From CAYRUP01 sp964578975 (GTDB lineage Bacteria; Pseudomonadota; Gammaproteobacteria; DSM-16500), in assembly GCA_964578975.1 (NCBI GenBank), contig CAZOFA010000010.1:1-41144 (forward strand): a DNA stretch of 41,144 nt. Direction: 5' to 3'. How positions within the stretch are numbered: the first letter of the stretch is position 1; every line of letters starts with the position of its first letter. Below are positions 16,594 to 24,988 of this stretch, in pieces. Below the pieces are notes generated by a model that had not been told where the DNA came from, did not search any database, and was given only the letters and a program-made list of their open reading frames with translations. A program made the translations under genes and the position numbers.

Positions 16594-19050
16594 ATGCCAT
16601 TGCCCGGTTTATCGCAAAGACTAAACCTACTCTTCGACGCCTATTTAGACAAAAAAAAACAAGAAGAAGAACAGCAATGGACCATCCAAAAATATTTAAA
16701 TGACACAAAAAAGAAAAGCATCTCACTCACCGAGTGTCGTACAGACGTAAATTTTACGACGGAGAAAACGTCTGACGAAGTCTGGTTGAATATCGCTTTA
16801 AAGTATGTTGATCGGGCCCATGAAAATCAAATTTATGGTTACGAAAGCTCTGATTATACCAAAGTGCTTTATCGTAATGCGCTGGAAATTCGCCTTTCTG
16901 TCGCCCCAGCTGCATTGAAAGAGAAAATCAAAATTGAATATACTGAATATTACAAACGAGAAAGAGAATATGAGCAATCAAAATATAGTATGTCAAAAGA
17001 GGCTATTAAAGGTTTTGAAAAAAATCTTAACGACAAATTGCGTCATATTATTGCCTTAGGCGATTTAAAATTATTATTTGCCTTAGATTTAAAAGAAATT
17101 CAGCAAATTTTTCCTAATAGTGATATAGGTGGTTTCAAACTTGGGTATGAATATTTTAGAGACCCTTTAAATCCGTATGAAATCAACCCCAACATTCCTA
17201 TTGTGGTACAAGATATTTTTCGCGTCATTTATTGGGATCTTTATATTAAAGATTCGAAATTTGCGGAGTATTTAGAAAGACCAGTCGCTGTTTTATCATC
17301 ATTGCCAATTTCTTCGCCAAAAACACAAAGTGATGAGACTGAGACACATTCGCCTGAAGAAAAAAAATCCGATCACGACGCACTCAATCAAGCAAAAGAT
17401 AAATCAGCGGATATTACAATTGCTAAACCAACCGGTAAAATTATATCGGAGGAGAAAATAAATTTAGCGCATCATTATATCGATATTTATATCACCTCAC
17501 GAGAACATCACTACTTCAGAAGCGCAGAAAATATTCAACGCGCGAATGAAATGCGCGGTGAAATTACTGCTGCACAGATGAATGAAAATGTTGAAAAATG
17601 GATAACACTGCTCATCAAATTAGGTCGCGATGCCGATACCAATCAATCCGATCGAATGTTGCTGTCTACTTCTTTTTTATCTGAAATTTATCATCTCATC
17701 CGTACGGAATTTTTACGCGAGATAAAACACACTCGACTGGCTGAATTCAAACAACAACTGGATCAGTTACAAACAGAATTAGTGACCCGGCGCAACAAAG
17801 CCTCCGCCGAGAAAAGTAATTTTAAAACCGCTCTTGCTACCATAAAAAAAAGTGAAACTGACGTGCATGAAACTCTGAGGAATTTGGTTTATTTAGGAGA
17901 ACGTCATTTTATATTAAAGTTAAGAGTTGATCGTTTAAATACAAAACATTTTGGAGCACTGACGACGAGTAATGCTTTATATAAAATTGTAAGTATCATT
18001 CCTGGGGCGGCAAATTACATTGATGAAACAACTCGTTTTCATTTTGAGTTTCCCAGCAACTTTCTTGCCTATAGTTATCGGCCCATCGACTCGCTTCCCA
18101 TCACTTGGGACCCGCAATTTCCGGAAATGTTTGCGATAAAGCATAATAAATTATTAGTATTAGAAGAGAGTGAAAATAAAGATATTAAAGCTAAGGTTGA
18201 AAAAAATATTGAGCACCTGAATAGTGAAATAACGCGCATAAAAACCAGTTATCCTACGATTGTCGATTACAAAGCAGATAACCAAGAGACACTCGCCGCA
18301 AAAAACATCGTCGAAAAAGATTTTTTGGCATTTAAAGAGGAAATTGACAAACTTAACCGCCTGATCCCCACTGCTGAGGAAAATCTTGAAAAAGTTGAGC
18401 ACACCAATATAAAAGATGAACTGACAACGCGTTTATCTTCTTCTAAAATGCAAATCGCATTGCTTGAATCCACGATCAAACTCATTGACACAAAAGCGCT
18501 GGAAGACAAAAAATTTGCTACCGAAAAAGATTCTACCAGTGGAATTCTATTGGCGCTTGCTTCTGCAGTTCAACCGACACCGACACCCACGTCGGTCGCA
18601 ACACAATCGCAAACAACTCATTCGACGGCAACCGTTGCGGCAACGGAAGCGAAATCAGGCACCAACACACCCAATGAAAAACCATCGTCTCTGCCAAAAA
18701 TCCAAGAACCTGAATTAAAATCTGGTGATGCCGCCGTACCTCCTGACCCGCTTTCGTCATCCCAACCCATCCCACCCACTCCGCCAACTCCTCCTCCCCA
18801 ACCCACAAAAGTGATTGAATGGAAACCCAATGAACCGCTCACTCCATCGAGAGTTAAGCTACTGTTGCAACAGGTCATCGACGAACGAATAAGAACTCAA
18901 TCTTCAAAAACTAAAATTTTAGACACCTTAAATAAACAATATGAAAGAGCTAAAGGCAAAACTGAATTTACGACAAAATTGATGCAAGAATTAAAAGAAA
19001 TGGCCGCTGTAAAAGAAACACCGACTGTCAGTCCAAGCCCAGCTTATTAA
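16594..19050 (+). CDS. Large coiled-coil protein of unknown function, candidate secreted effector
   Basis: An 818-residue hydrophilic protein with no signal peptide and no membrane segment. It is rich in Glu and Lys with long helical or coiled-coil stretches (about residues 385-430 and 515-640). A Pro/Thr/Ser-rich linker follows at about 655-750 (PPTPPTPPPQP), then a short helical C-terminus. No family recognised. A very strong ribosome site (GGGAGG) precedes the ATG at 16594, and a PmrA-type box lies 58 bp further up. Legionella and Coxiella effectors commonly have this make-up and this promoter element, so secretion by a Dot/Icm system is a reasonable hypothesis; no Dot/Icm gene is in the window. 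Confidence 0.7.
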   Translation: MPLPGLSQRLNLLFDAYLDKKKQEEEQQWTIQKYLNDTKKKSISLTECRTDVNFTTEKTSDEVWLNIALKYVDRAHENQIYGYESSDYTKVLYRNALEIRLSVAPAALKEKIKIEYTEYYKREREYEQSKYSMSKEAIKGFEKNLNDKLRHIIALGDLKLLFALDLKEIQQIFPNSDIGGFKLGYEYFRDPLNPYEINPNIPIVVQDIFRVIYWDLYIKDSKFAEYLERPVAVLSSLPISSPKTQSDETETHSPEEKKSDHDALNQAKDKSADITIAKPTGKIISEEKINLAHHYIDIYITSREHHYFRSAENIQRANEMRGEITAAQMNENVEKWITLLIKLGRDADTNQSDRMLLSTSFLSEIYHLIRTEFLREIKHTRLAEFKQQLDQLQTELVTRRNKASAEKSNFKTALATIKKSETDVHETLRNLVYLGERHFILKLRVDRLNTKHFGALTTSNALYKIVSIIPGAANYIDETTRFHFEFPSNFLAYSYRPIDSLPITWDPQFPEMFAIKHNKLLVLEESENKDIKAKVEKNIEHLNSEITRIKTSYPTIVDYKADNQETLAAKNIVEKDFLAFKEEIDKLNRLIPTAEENLEKVEHTNIKDELTTRLSSSKMQIALLESTIKLIDTKALEDKKFATEKDSTSGILLALASAVQPTPTPTSVATQSQTTHSTATVAATEAKSGTNTPNEKPSSLPKIQEPELKSGDAAVPPDPLSSSQPIPPTPPTPPPQPTKVIEWKPNEPLTPSRVKLLLQQVIDERIRTQSSKTKILDTLNKQYERAKGKTEFTTKLMQELKEMAAVKETPTVSPSPAY

Positions 19051-19208
19051 TGATGCTTATTTGCTCAAGTGAGATTTCCTTAAGACTCAGCCATCATTGA
19101 CCACACCGGTGTGTTTGATGTGACGAAATATGTCACTAAATAGCCTAAATAGCTTTTTTCTTGGATGGCACTCTTCGTGCTAAAATACAAGAAATAATAA
19201 CGATTCCA

Positions 19209-19267
19209 CATGGACAGGGCGAAAGCCAACATGCAAAGGGACTACTGCTTAATCATGAATTAAGGAG
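19209..19267 (+). promoter_or_regulatory. Structured leader before the L,D-transpeptidase gene
   Basis: GGC-GAAA-GCC (19218-19227) makes a GNRA-capped hairpin flanked by CATG on both sides (19209-19212, 19230-19233), followed by GCAAAG. Next, CTTAAT (19248-19253) and ATTAAG (19259-19264) form a second hairpin that covers part of the AAGGAG ribosome site (19262-19267). The string ACAGGGC, GAAAG, GCAAAG recalls the core of the cyclic-di-GMP-I (GEMM) riboswitch, but its other helices are not visible. The wider intergenic stretch 19051-19273 also holds a 12-base palindrome CACACCGGTGTG. Confidence 0.25.
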
Positions 19268-19273
19268 TTAGTC

Positions 19274-20455
19274 ATGAGGAATCTGCGAGGATGGTTAATC
19301 GCGTGTTTGTTGCTCGCGGTTTCGAGCGCAAACGCGAATCCGTTTTATGCGGATACCAATATCACCACCATCACCCCAGCTTATCTCGCGCACGAAAATG
19401 ATTCGATTGCAGAAAAAAATTATCAGAAACTGCGTGACGCTTTACCGATTTATCAAAACGCAATTATGCATCCCTGGCCGATTATTCAAACTCGTCACTT
19501 ACTCAAACCTGGCATGAAGGGCGCCAAAATTCTGTTATTGCGTGAACGATTAAGTGCAACCAATGAATTACTTGCGGACGATACCGACAGTGATATTTTC
19601 GATGGCGAGTTGATGGAAGCAGTGAAAGGATTCCAGCAACGCAATGGTTTGAAAGCAGATGGAATTGTCGGTCAAGCGACATTAGATGAATTAAATGTGC
19701 CCGCAGAAGTGCGCATCAAACAAATTCAAATTAATATGCAACGCTGGGCGAATTTGTCACCAAATCTCGGCAATCGATTTATCATCGTGAATGTCCCTGA
19801 TTATCGTCTCACGGTGTATGAAGATAATCAGGAAATTTTGTCGATGAAAGCGATTGTCGGTAAACCGGAATGGCCCACACCGGAATTACAATCAAAAGTG
19901 ATCCGCATGGTTTTTAATCCACCGTGGAATGTGCCCGAGAGCATCGCCAACAAAGAAATGGTGAATAAGATTATCGAAAATCCAAATTATCTCGAAGAAA
20001 ATCGTATCCAAATTTTTCATAGTCAAGAATCCGATGCAGAACCGATTAATCCAAATGAGATTGATTGGTATTCGATGCGAGAAAATGGTTTTCCTTATTT
20101 TTTTCGTCAAGATCCGGGCGATGATAATTCGCTGGGATTGGTGAAGTTTGAATTTGATAATTCGCAGAATATTTATTTGCATGATACGCCGGCCAAAGAA
20201 TTATTTAACCAAGATACGCGTGATTTAAGTCATGGTTGTATACGACTGGAAAATGCATTTGCCTTGGTGGATTATCTCATGCGTGATAATCCTGATTGGA
20301 GTGAAGATCATCTGCAAGAAATTTTGCTCACGGGAAAAACCAAATATGTCAAAGCCTTCCGTGTGACGCCGATTCTCATCACCTACATTACCGCCTGGGT
20401 CGATGATGATGGCGCGGTGAATTTTCGTCCGGACATTTATGGCAAAGATGTTTGA
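19274..20455 (+). CDS. L,D-transpeptidase with peptidoglycan-binding domain (YcbB/LdtD-like)
   Basis: Makes 3-3 cross-links in peptidoglycan, in the periplasm. A signal peptide covers residues 1-21 (hydrophobic core LIACLLLAVSSANA). Residues 75-140 are a PG_binding_1 domain (GMKGAKILLLRERL to GLKADGIVGQATLDEL), and about 168-337 are the YkuD catalytic domain. The catalytic motif is HDTPAKELF, then LSHGCIRLEN, with the nucleophile C322 and His320. The 393 residues are shorter than E. coli LdtD (about 615), which has a long N-terminal part that is missing here. Start ATG at 19274 with AAGGAG six bases upstream. Not visibly linked to its neighbours. Confidence 0.9.
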   Translation: MRNLRGWLIACLLLAVSSANANPFYADTNITTITPAYLAHENDSIAEKNYQKLRDALPIYQNAIMHPWPIIQTRHLLKPGMKGAKILLLRERLSATNELLADDTDSDIFDGELMEAVKGFQQRNGLKADGIVGQATLDELNVPAEVRIKQIQINMQRWANLSPNLGNRFIIVNVPDYRLTVYEDNQEILSMKAIVGKPEWPTPELQSKVIRMVFNPPWNVPESIANKEMVNKIIENPNYLEENRIQIFHSQESDAEPINPNEIDWYSMRENGFPYFFRQDPGDDNSLGLVKFEFDNSQNIYLHDTPAKELFNQDTRDLSHGCIRLENAFALVDYLMRDNPDWSEDHLQEILLTGKTKYVKAFRVTPILITYITAWVDDDGAVNFRPDIYGKDV

Positions 20456-20498
20456 TTTGCTTTACTCTACCCCACTCTGAAAATTTTATTAGGTCACT

Positions 20499-21692
20499 AT
20501 GCAACTCCCACGCTTACAACTGAAGAAAAATGAAGAGCGGCGTCTGGTCGCAGGACACGTATGGGTTTACAGCAATGAAATCGATACGGCAAAAACACCA
20601 CTAAAACAATTTACACCGGGCAGTGAAGTGGAAGTGATTGCGGCCAATCAAACTCCATTGGGTGTTGCTTATATCAATCCACAATCGCTGATTTCAGCGC
20701 GCTTGTTTAGCCGTGACGTCACAACGCGTCTCAACCATGATTTTTTTTATCAGCAATTACAAACCGCGCTGGCTTTACGTGCACGACTGTATGCTAAACC
20801 GTATTATCGTTTAGTGTTCGGTGAAAGTGACGGTCTCCCAGGAGTGGTCATCGATCGTTACGCTCAAACGCTGGTATTACAAATTACGACGCTCGGGATG
20901 GAGTTACAGATCGAGAATATTATCTCTGCATTGCGTGAATTACTCCCTGACACCGACGCTATTTTGTTGCGTAACGACAGTCTCGCACGCACACATGAAG
21001 GCTTAAAAAATTATGTCAACGCCGGTTTTGGTCAGCCACCTGCAGAAATCACGCTCGAAGAAAATGGCGTATTATTCAATGCACCTTTGCTCGCGGGACA
21101 AAAAACCGGATGGTTTTACGATCATCGTTTGAATCGCGCACGTTTGAAAGATTATGTGCAAGGACAACGCGTGTTAGATGTTTTCAGTTATCTCGGCGCC
21201 TGGGGAATTCAAGCGGCAACATGGGGTGCGCGTGAAGTGCTGTGTGTAGACAGCTCCCCTCTTTCATTAAATTGGATTGCAAAAAATGCCGAATTAAATC
21301 AGGTCGGAGAAAAAGTAAAAATCCAGTGTGAAGATGCGTTTGTCGCGTTAAAAAATCTGCATCAGCAACAAGAAAAATTTGATGTCATCATCCTCGATCC
21401 ACCCGCGTTTGTGAAAAAACTCAAAGATAAAAAAGAAGGTTTTATCGCTTATCAGCGCATCAACGAAGCCGCCCTTAAATTGCTGTCACCCAATGGCATT
21501 TTGATTTCATGCTCTTGCTCCATGCACATAAGCTATGATGAATTGATCCAAGCAATCCGCCGTGCCGGTTTGCGTACTGGCGTGAGTTTACAAATCTTAG
21601 AGCGAGGCCATCAAGCCCCAGATCATCCGGTGCATATTGCGATTCCGGAAACAGACTACTTGAAGATGGTAATATTAAAAACCAATAGATGA
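20499..21692 (+). CDS. rlmI: 23S rRNA (cytosine(1962)-C5)-methyltransferase
   Basis: SAM-dependent methyltransferase that modifies C1962 of 23S rRNA. It has 397 residues, the normal size. An N-terminal PUA domain (residues 1-75, with GHVWVYSNEI) binds RNA; the central part has the RlmI-type FGESDGLPGVVIDRY (107-121). In the Rossmann domain, DVFSYLGAWG (227-236) is SAM motif I, ILDPPAF (298-304) is motif IV, and the catalytic cysteine lies in ISCSCSMH (336-343). The gene starts 43 bp after the transpeptidase and ends in a strong terminator. Confidence 0.93.
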   Translation: MQLPRLQLKKNEERRLVAGHVWVYSNEIDTAKTPLKQFTPGSEVEVIAANQTPLGVAYINPQSLISARLFSRDVTTRLNHDFFYQQLQTALALRARLYAKPYYRLVFGESDGLPGVVIDRYAQTLVLQITTLGMELQIENIISALRELLPDTDAILLRNDSLARTHEGLKNYVNAGFGQPPAEITLEENGVLFNAPLLAGQKTGWFYDHRLNRARLKDYVQGQRVLDVFSYLGAWGIQAATWGAREVLCVDSSPLSLNWIAKNAELNQVGEKVKIQCEDAFVALKNLHQQQEKFDVIILDPPAFVKKLKDKKEGFIAYQRINEAALKLLSPNGILISCSCSMHISYDELIQAIRRAGLRTGVSLQILERGHQAPDHPVHIAIPETDYLKMVILKTNR

Positions 21693-21726
21693 TTTTTTCG
21701 TGCTCGGGCACGGGCACGAAAAAATC
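21691..21726 (+). terminator. Rho-independent-like terminator after rlmI
   Basis: GATTTTTTCGTGC (21691-21703) pairs perfectly with GCACGAAAAAATC (21714-21726), a 13-bp stem with a ten-base loop, beginning within the rlmI stop codon. The T-run is in the stem's left arm and the A-run in the right arm, so it would end transcription better on the minus strand, but it separates the two plus-strand genes. Confidence 0.55.
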
Positions 21727-21821
21727 AATGAATTACGCATTGCTGCGACATGCTGATCCTACAAACGAATCCAATTTCTAGTATAATTTATATACTATAC
21801 CAACGTTGTTATAGGTCGACT

Positions 21822-22892
21822 ATGCAGCGAAAAAACGAGTTAACTGCGACAGAGAAAAATACGCGAGGGTTACCACTTTCAGGCGCTGATATTGTTGAAT
21901 TACTGAAAGACCCTAATAGTTGGGTTGCAAAGTTGTATAGAGAACGTGAGTTGGAAGCCGCAATACGTCGTGAAGAGTTTCGTGAGGCGTTTATTGCTTT
22001 TATTGTAGCGACGATGCGTGAAGTCGAATTAGCCGATTACGAAAATAAAGCGGCACAGATGGCTGATCAACGAGCACTTGCTCGTCAACAGTTAATTGCA
22101 AAGTTGGAAGCACCGAGTAAACAGGCATTATCGACGACGAAACCTCCGGCGCTTATACTTCTGAACATAGAAGAAAACGCTTTGTTATTTTTATCACAAG
22201 AAGAGATGTCAGATACTCAACTTGCCGTTCATCATCAACAATTGATGAATCATATCAGCAATCAAATTCGCGCGCACATAGGACCCAAATTGGTGGTTAA
22301 GATCAATGATCAAGACGTGGAGTTATACATGCCGAAAGAACCTCTTAAGCATACATCGGCAACAGCAGCACAGATCATTGCTCAGCATCCAAATTTACAA
22401 GAGCAACTTATCACTGGAAAACCTAAAGAACAGCAAGCTGTGTTGATGTCACTGCAAAACCAAGAAACCCTTGATCATTTGTTACATGAAGTGAAAGCCA
22501 TTCTGCAATATAACTTTGACCTTGACCCGCAATCAGTCAAACCTTTTAACATGACTCATCGGGAAAATTTTAATTTACCCCCTTCACTAGTGAAACACTT
22601 GGATCAAATACGATTAGCTTATGCTAAGCAAAATGCATCTTTCATCGAGCATTTGCGAGAAAATGGCTTACGTGGATTGGAAAACAAGCTAGCGATTAAT
22701 CTGGTTGGCAATCAGTTAACTCATGCGATTAAAATTCCGAGCGCCACCGCTGCTCAATTAAAGATAGAAGGAGATACTGTGAAAGTCAGTCAGCCTCCAG
22801 CGATGTATGCTCACAGGACCTCAGCCTCTCAACCGACACTCGAAAACGTGAATAAAGCAGAAGTACAAAACAAGAAAAAAGCCCCGAAATAA
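21822..22892 (+). CDS. Hypothetical protein, helical N-terminal half
   Basis: A 356-residue soluble protein with no signal peptide or membrane helix. The first 110 residues are strongly helical and charged (REREL, REEFREAF, ALARQQLIAKLEA); the middle contains PALILLNIEENALLFLSQEEM; the C-terminus is basic and ends NKKKAPK. No family recognised. I take the ATG at 21822 as the start because AGG lies about ten bases before it and a TATAAT at 21782-21787 would put the transcription start between the two; the longer reading frame begins before that promoter. Similar in style to the other unknown genes here, but it has no PmrA-type box. Confidence 0.65.
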   Translation: MQRKNELTATEKNTRGLPLSGADIVELLKDPNSWVAKLYRERELEAAIRREEFREAFIAFIVATMREVELADYENKAAQMADQRALARQQLIAKLEAPSKQALSTTKPPALILLNIEENALLFLSQEEMSDTQLAVHHQQLMNHISNQIRAHIGPKLVVKINDQDVELYMPKEPLKHTSATAAQIIAQHPNLQEQLITGKPKEQQAVLMSLQNQETLDHLLHEVKAILQYNFDLDPQSVKPFNMTHRENFNLPPSLVKHLDQIRLAYAKQNASFIEHLRENGLRGLENKLAINLVGNQLTHAIKIPSATAAQLKIEGDTVKVSQPPAMYAHRTSASQPTLENVNKAEVQNKKKAPK

Positions 22893-22941
22893 TTGAGTTA
22901 TTGTCATGGCAGCGTTTTTTTCACTTCTGTCCGTTACCTAC

Positions 22942-23014
22942 CACCGTCATTGCGAGCGAAGCGAAGCAATCCAGGAGGAAAAACCGCTGGATTGCTTCGC
23001 TCGCAATGACGGTG
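22942..23014. repeat. Palindromic repeat, family A
   Basis: Left arm CACCGTCATTGCGAGCGAAG and onwards to CAATCCAG, right arm its reverse complement with five bases (GCGAA) deleted, and a loop of about a dozen bases. Homologous to 1637-1704. It lies between the 356-codon gene and the replicon block. Confidence 0.85.
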
Positions 23015-23116
23015 AGTGAAAAGCACACTGGCATGACACTTTGGTGGATGGGTGAATGATTACTGATTCGCTCTAGTACGTGCTGTTTCTTAAGATAAAA
23101 AAATTTTCGCATAAAA

Positions 23117-23151
23117 AAAAGCGGGGGATTTTCAACAAATCCCCCGCTTTT
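23117..23151 (-). terminator. Strong intrinsic terminator of the 14-codon gene
   Basis: AAAAGCGGGGGATTT (23117-23131) and AAATCCCCCGCTTTT (23137-23151) form a perfect 15-bp stem with a five-base loop. On the minus strand it is followed by a run of eight T. It begins eight bases after the stop codon of the small lysine-rich gene. Confidence 0.9.
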
Positions 23152-23158
23152 AGTTGAA

Positions 23159-23203
23159 TTACTTCTTCTTTTTTTTCGCGCTGGATTTTTTCTTGGTAGC
23201 CAT
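23159..23203 (-). CDS. 14-residue lysine-rich mini-protein
   Basis: The reading frame encodes MATKKKSSAKKKKK and a TAA stop. Eight of 14 residues are lysine, like the tail of histone H1-like bacterial proteins, so nucleic-acid binding is a natural guess. Short frames are often chance, but this one has a complete expression unit: a promoter (TTCACA, 16 bp, TATAAT), AGGAG eight to nine bases before the ATG, and a strong terminator eight bases after the stop. The whole transcript would be about 135 nt, so it could also act as a small RNA. It lies between the rep gene and a palindromic repeat, transcribed in the same direction as rep. Confidence 0.65.
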   Translation of the reverse strand: MATKKKSSAKKKKK

Positions 23204-23255
23204 GATCGTGTCTCCTAAGAAAGTTGAAAGATAATCCGATTGCTCGGACAATTTC

Positions 23256-23283
23256 ATTATATACCTTTATTTTGGTTTGTGAA
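23256..23283 (-). promoter_or_regulatory. Promoter of the 14-codon gene
   Basis: On the minus strand, TTCACA (23278-23283) and TATAAT (23256-23261) are separated by 16 bp. The -10 is perfect, the -35 matches five of six positions of TTGACA. Transcription would start near 23249, leaving a leader of about 45 nt. Confidence 0.6.
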
Positions 23284-23361
23284 TAGTTTGAGTGTGCGCG
23301 CAACAAAAATCAGAAAATTTTTTGCAAATTTTTAAAATTCATTAAGGGTTTTCCCGCACTG

Positions 23362-24726
23362 TCATGAGACCAATAACTCATGTTCGGGTTGAAGTTTTTT
23401 AAATTCTTGCCACGCAAGACGGCTTTTTTCTGGTAAATCTTCAATAAATTTTTCAAGCGTGACCAGATTTTTTAACAGCCCCGGCAATTTTTTCAAAACA
23501 AATTGTCTGAGCAGCGCTTTGATTTGTGGCGCCTCAATCACGGTGTCTTGCGTGTATTTTCTGCGTTGTAATTTCAGCAGCGTGCGAATCGCGTCCGCCG
23601 AACTCTCGCGAAAATCATGCATCAGCTGCGAGTATTCCATCACATCCAACTGTTGCAGGCTCTGATCGATGATTTGTTCACGGTAGGATAAATACGCCCG
23701 ACGAATTTTTTTCACCAGAGACTCTAATTTTTTGCGCTCAGTGGCCGCCACCCTCTCCTCGATTGCATACTCGATGATTTTTTCCTGACTGGTCTTTGGT
23801 AGCTGATAATCATTTTTCAGTGCACTTAAAAAATAAGCCGCCAGATTATGCACTTTGCCTTGTTGATAATTATTCGAGACTTCAATGATGGCGATTTTGT
23901 CTTGAACATATTGCTCACCATATTCTTGAATCGCTTGCTTTGCTTGATCAGTTGCGAGCCCATACGTTTTCATCAAGCGCAGCATCAGTTCATCGGCCGC
24001 GTTTGGGGTGCCTAAACGCACTTTTTTAGCGCGCTCTTTTAAACTAAAACGCACTTTCACCACCTGTTTACCTTCACGCCCTACTTCCGGCTCGACAAAT
24101 AAATCTGAATAGGTGTTCACCTCTTCCACGGATTTATCCAGCACGCGACGTTTAAAATCACGAAATATCGTGTATTTATCGGGTGGCACGCCCATTAATT
24201 TGCGAAACGTTTCCATATCAAACCATTTGGTAAATCCAAGACCGCGATAACGAATACAATTTTCGTAAAGCGCAAGGCCGTAACTTGATTTAAAGCGCGA
24301 TTGAATGAATAAATTAATTTTGCCGAACATGGTCGGCGAATGCAGTAACTGTTTCATGCGCGGTGAATACGCAAAATAACACAGTGGTCCTTTTAAACTG
24401 ACACTGGCCAAAATCGAACTCGCGGTCCAATCTTCCAGACCCGTCACATCGTTGACCACATTCCACTCTATCACCGTGGATAATAAACCTTTGAGAGCAT
24501 CTTTGATGGCGGCGTGATTATTGCCGTGGTACGAAATCAATTTGCACAATTCTTTGATGGTGATCTCGTGCTCTTCTTTCTGCAACAGTTCACTGTAGGC
24601 ATGATAAAGCAGCGCGTTGCTAATTTTGCGTTGTAATAAGCTCAAGGTATTCGAGCAATGAATCGTCGCGGCATGTTTTTTTAATTCATGCACGCGCGCT
24701 TTTTTTTCTAATCCCATATCCGTCAC
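23362..24726 (-). CDS. Plasmid replication initiator, Rep_3/RepB family
   Basis: A 454-residue initiator protein of iteron-controlled replicons. The paired winged-helix region is at about residues 25-235. Recognisable stretches include RKISNALLYHAYSELL, SSYGLALYENCIRYRG, and KYTIFRDFKRRVLDKSVEEVN with FVEPEV after it, as in RepA/RepB proteins that bind iterons as monomers and open the origin. The long C-terminal extension (about 250-454) is helical and of unknown role. The GTG at 24726 is used as the start (an ATG at 24717 is the alternative); the first iteron overlaps the start region, so the protein very likely represses its own gene. It is divergent from parA across the iteron array. The Rep/ParA/ParB set resembles that of Coxiella QpH1-type plasmids. 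Confidence 0.85.
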   Translation of the reverse strand: MTDMGLEKKARVHELKKHAATIHCSNTLSLLQRKISNALLYHAYSELLQKEEHEITIKELCKLISYHGNNHAAIKDALKGLLSTVIEWNVVNDVTGLEDWTASSILASVSLKGPLCYFAYSPRMKQLLHSPTMFGKINLFIQSRFKSSYGLALYENCIRYRGLGFTKWFDMETFRKLMGVPPDKYTIFRDFKRRVLDKSVEEVNTYSDLFVEPEVGREGKQVVKVRFSLKERAKKVRLGTPNAADELMLRLMKTYGLATDQAKQAIQEYGEQYVQDKIAIIEVSNNYQQGKVHNLAAYFLSALKNDYQLPKTSQEKIIEYAIEERVAATERKKLESLVKKIRRAYLSYREQIIDQSLQQLDVMEYSQLMHDFRESSADAIRTLLKLQRRKYTQDTVIEAPQIKALLRQFVLKKLPGLLKNLVTLEKFIEDLPEKSRLAWQEFKKLQPEHELLVS

Positions 24727-24810
24727 AGTTCATCCCATATCCGTCACGTTTTATCCCAAAGACGTCACCAAAAATCCCAAAGACGTCACTATTTTTCCCA
24801 TAGATGTCAC
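24712..24810 (+). repeat. Five iterons with an exact 21-bp period: origin of replication
   Basis: 15-bp units begin at 24712, 24733, 24754, 24775 and 24796. Units 1 and 2 are TCCCATATCCGTCAC, units 3 and 4 TCCCAAAGACGTCAC, unit 5 TCCCATAGATGTCAC. TCCCA and GTCAC are unchanged in all five. A 21-bp period is two helical turns, putting all Rep molecules on one face. Next to them is a very AT-rich stretch up to 24988, containing an IHF-like site with one mismatch (24835-24847). I saw no DnaA box there. This has the layout of an iteron origin. Confidence 0.9.
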
Positions 24811-24988
24811 ATTTTTCAGGCTTTTTCTCTTATTAATCATCTTGTTATAGCTGCCTAAACAAAAGATAAACTAAAGAAAAACAAAAACACAACATGATAG
24901 CGCTGTTTTTCTTTATTTAACTTATTTATCATGACACTAGTTGGATGATATAGTAAGGCACAAGGTAATACAACCAAGGAGCTAGGAT

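Noticed and set aside
19075..19090. A CTTAAG half-site upstream of the L,D-transpeptidase as a PmrA box
   Set aside because: No second half-site lies 11 bp away on either side.
22921..23306. Minus-strand frames across the palindromic repeat and the 14-codon gene
   Set aside because: They read through the terminator hairpin and repeat and compete with the better supported 14-codon unit.
24712..24810. Regularly spaced short repeats as a possible CRISPR array
   Set aside because: The units are 15 bp with six-base spacers and a 21-bp period, sit at a rep gene and have no cas genes; they are iterons.
24811..24988. DnaA boxes and parS in the AT-rich stretch beside the iterons
   Set aside because: No TTATNCACA-type match and no convincing inverted repeat of parS size was found by eye; only a one-mismatch IHF-like site was seen.
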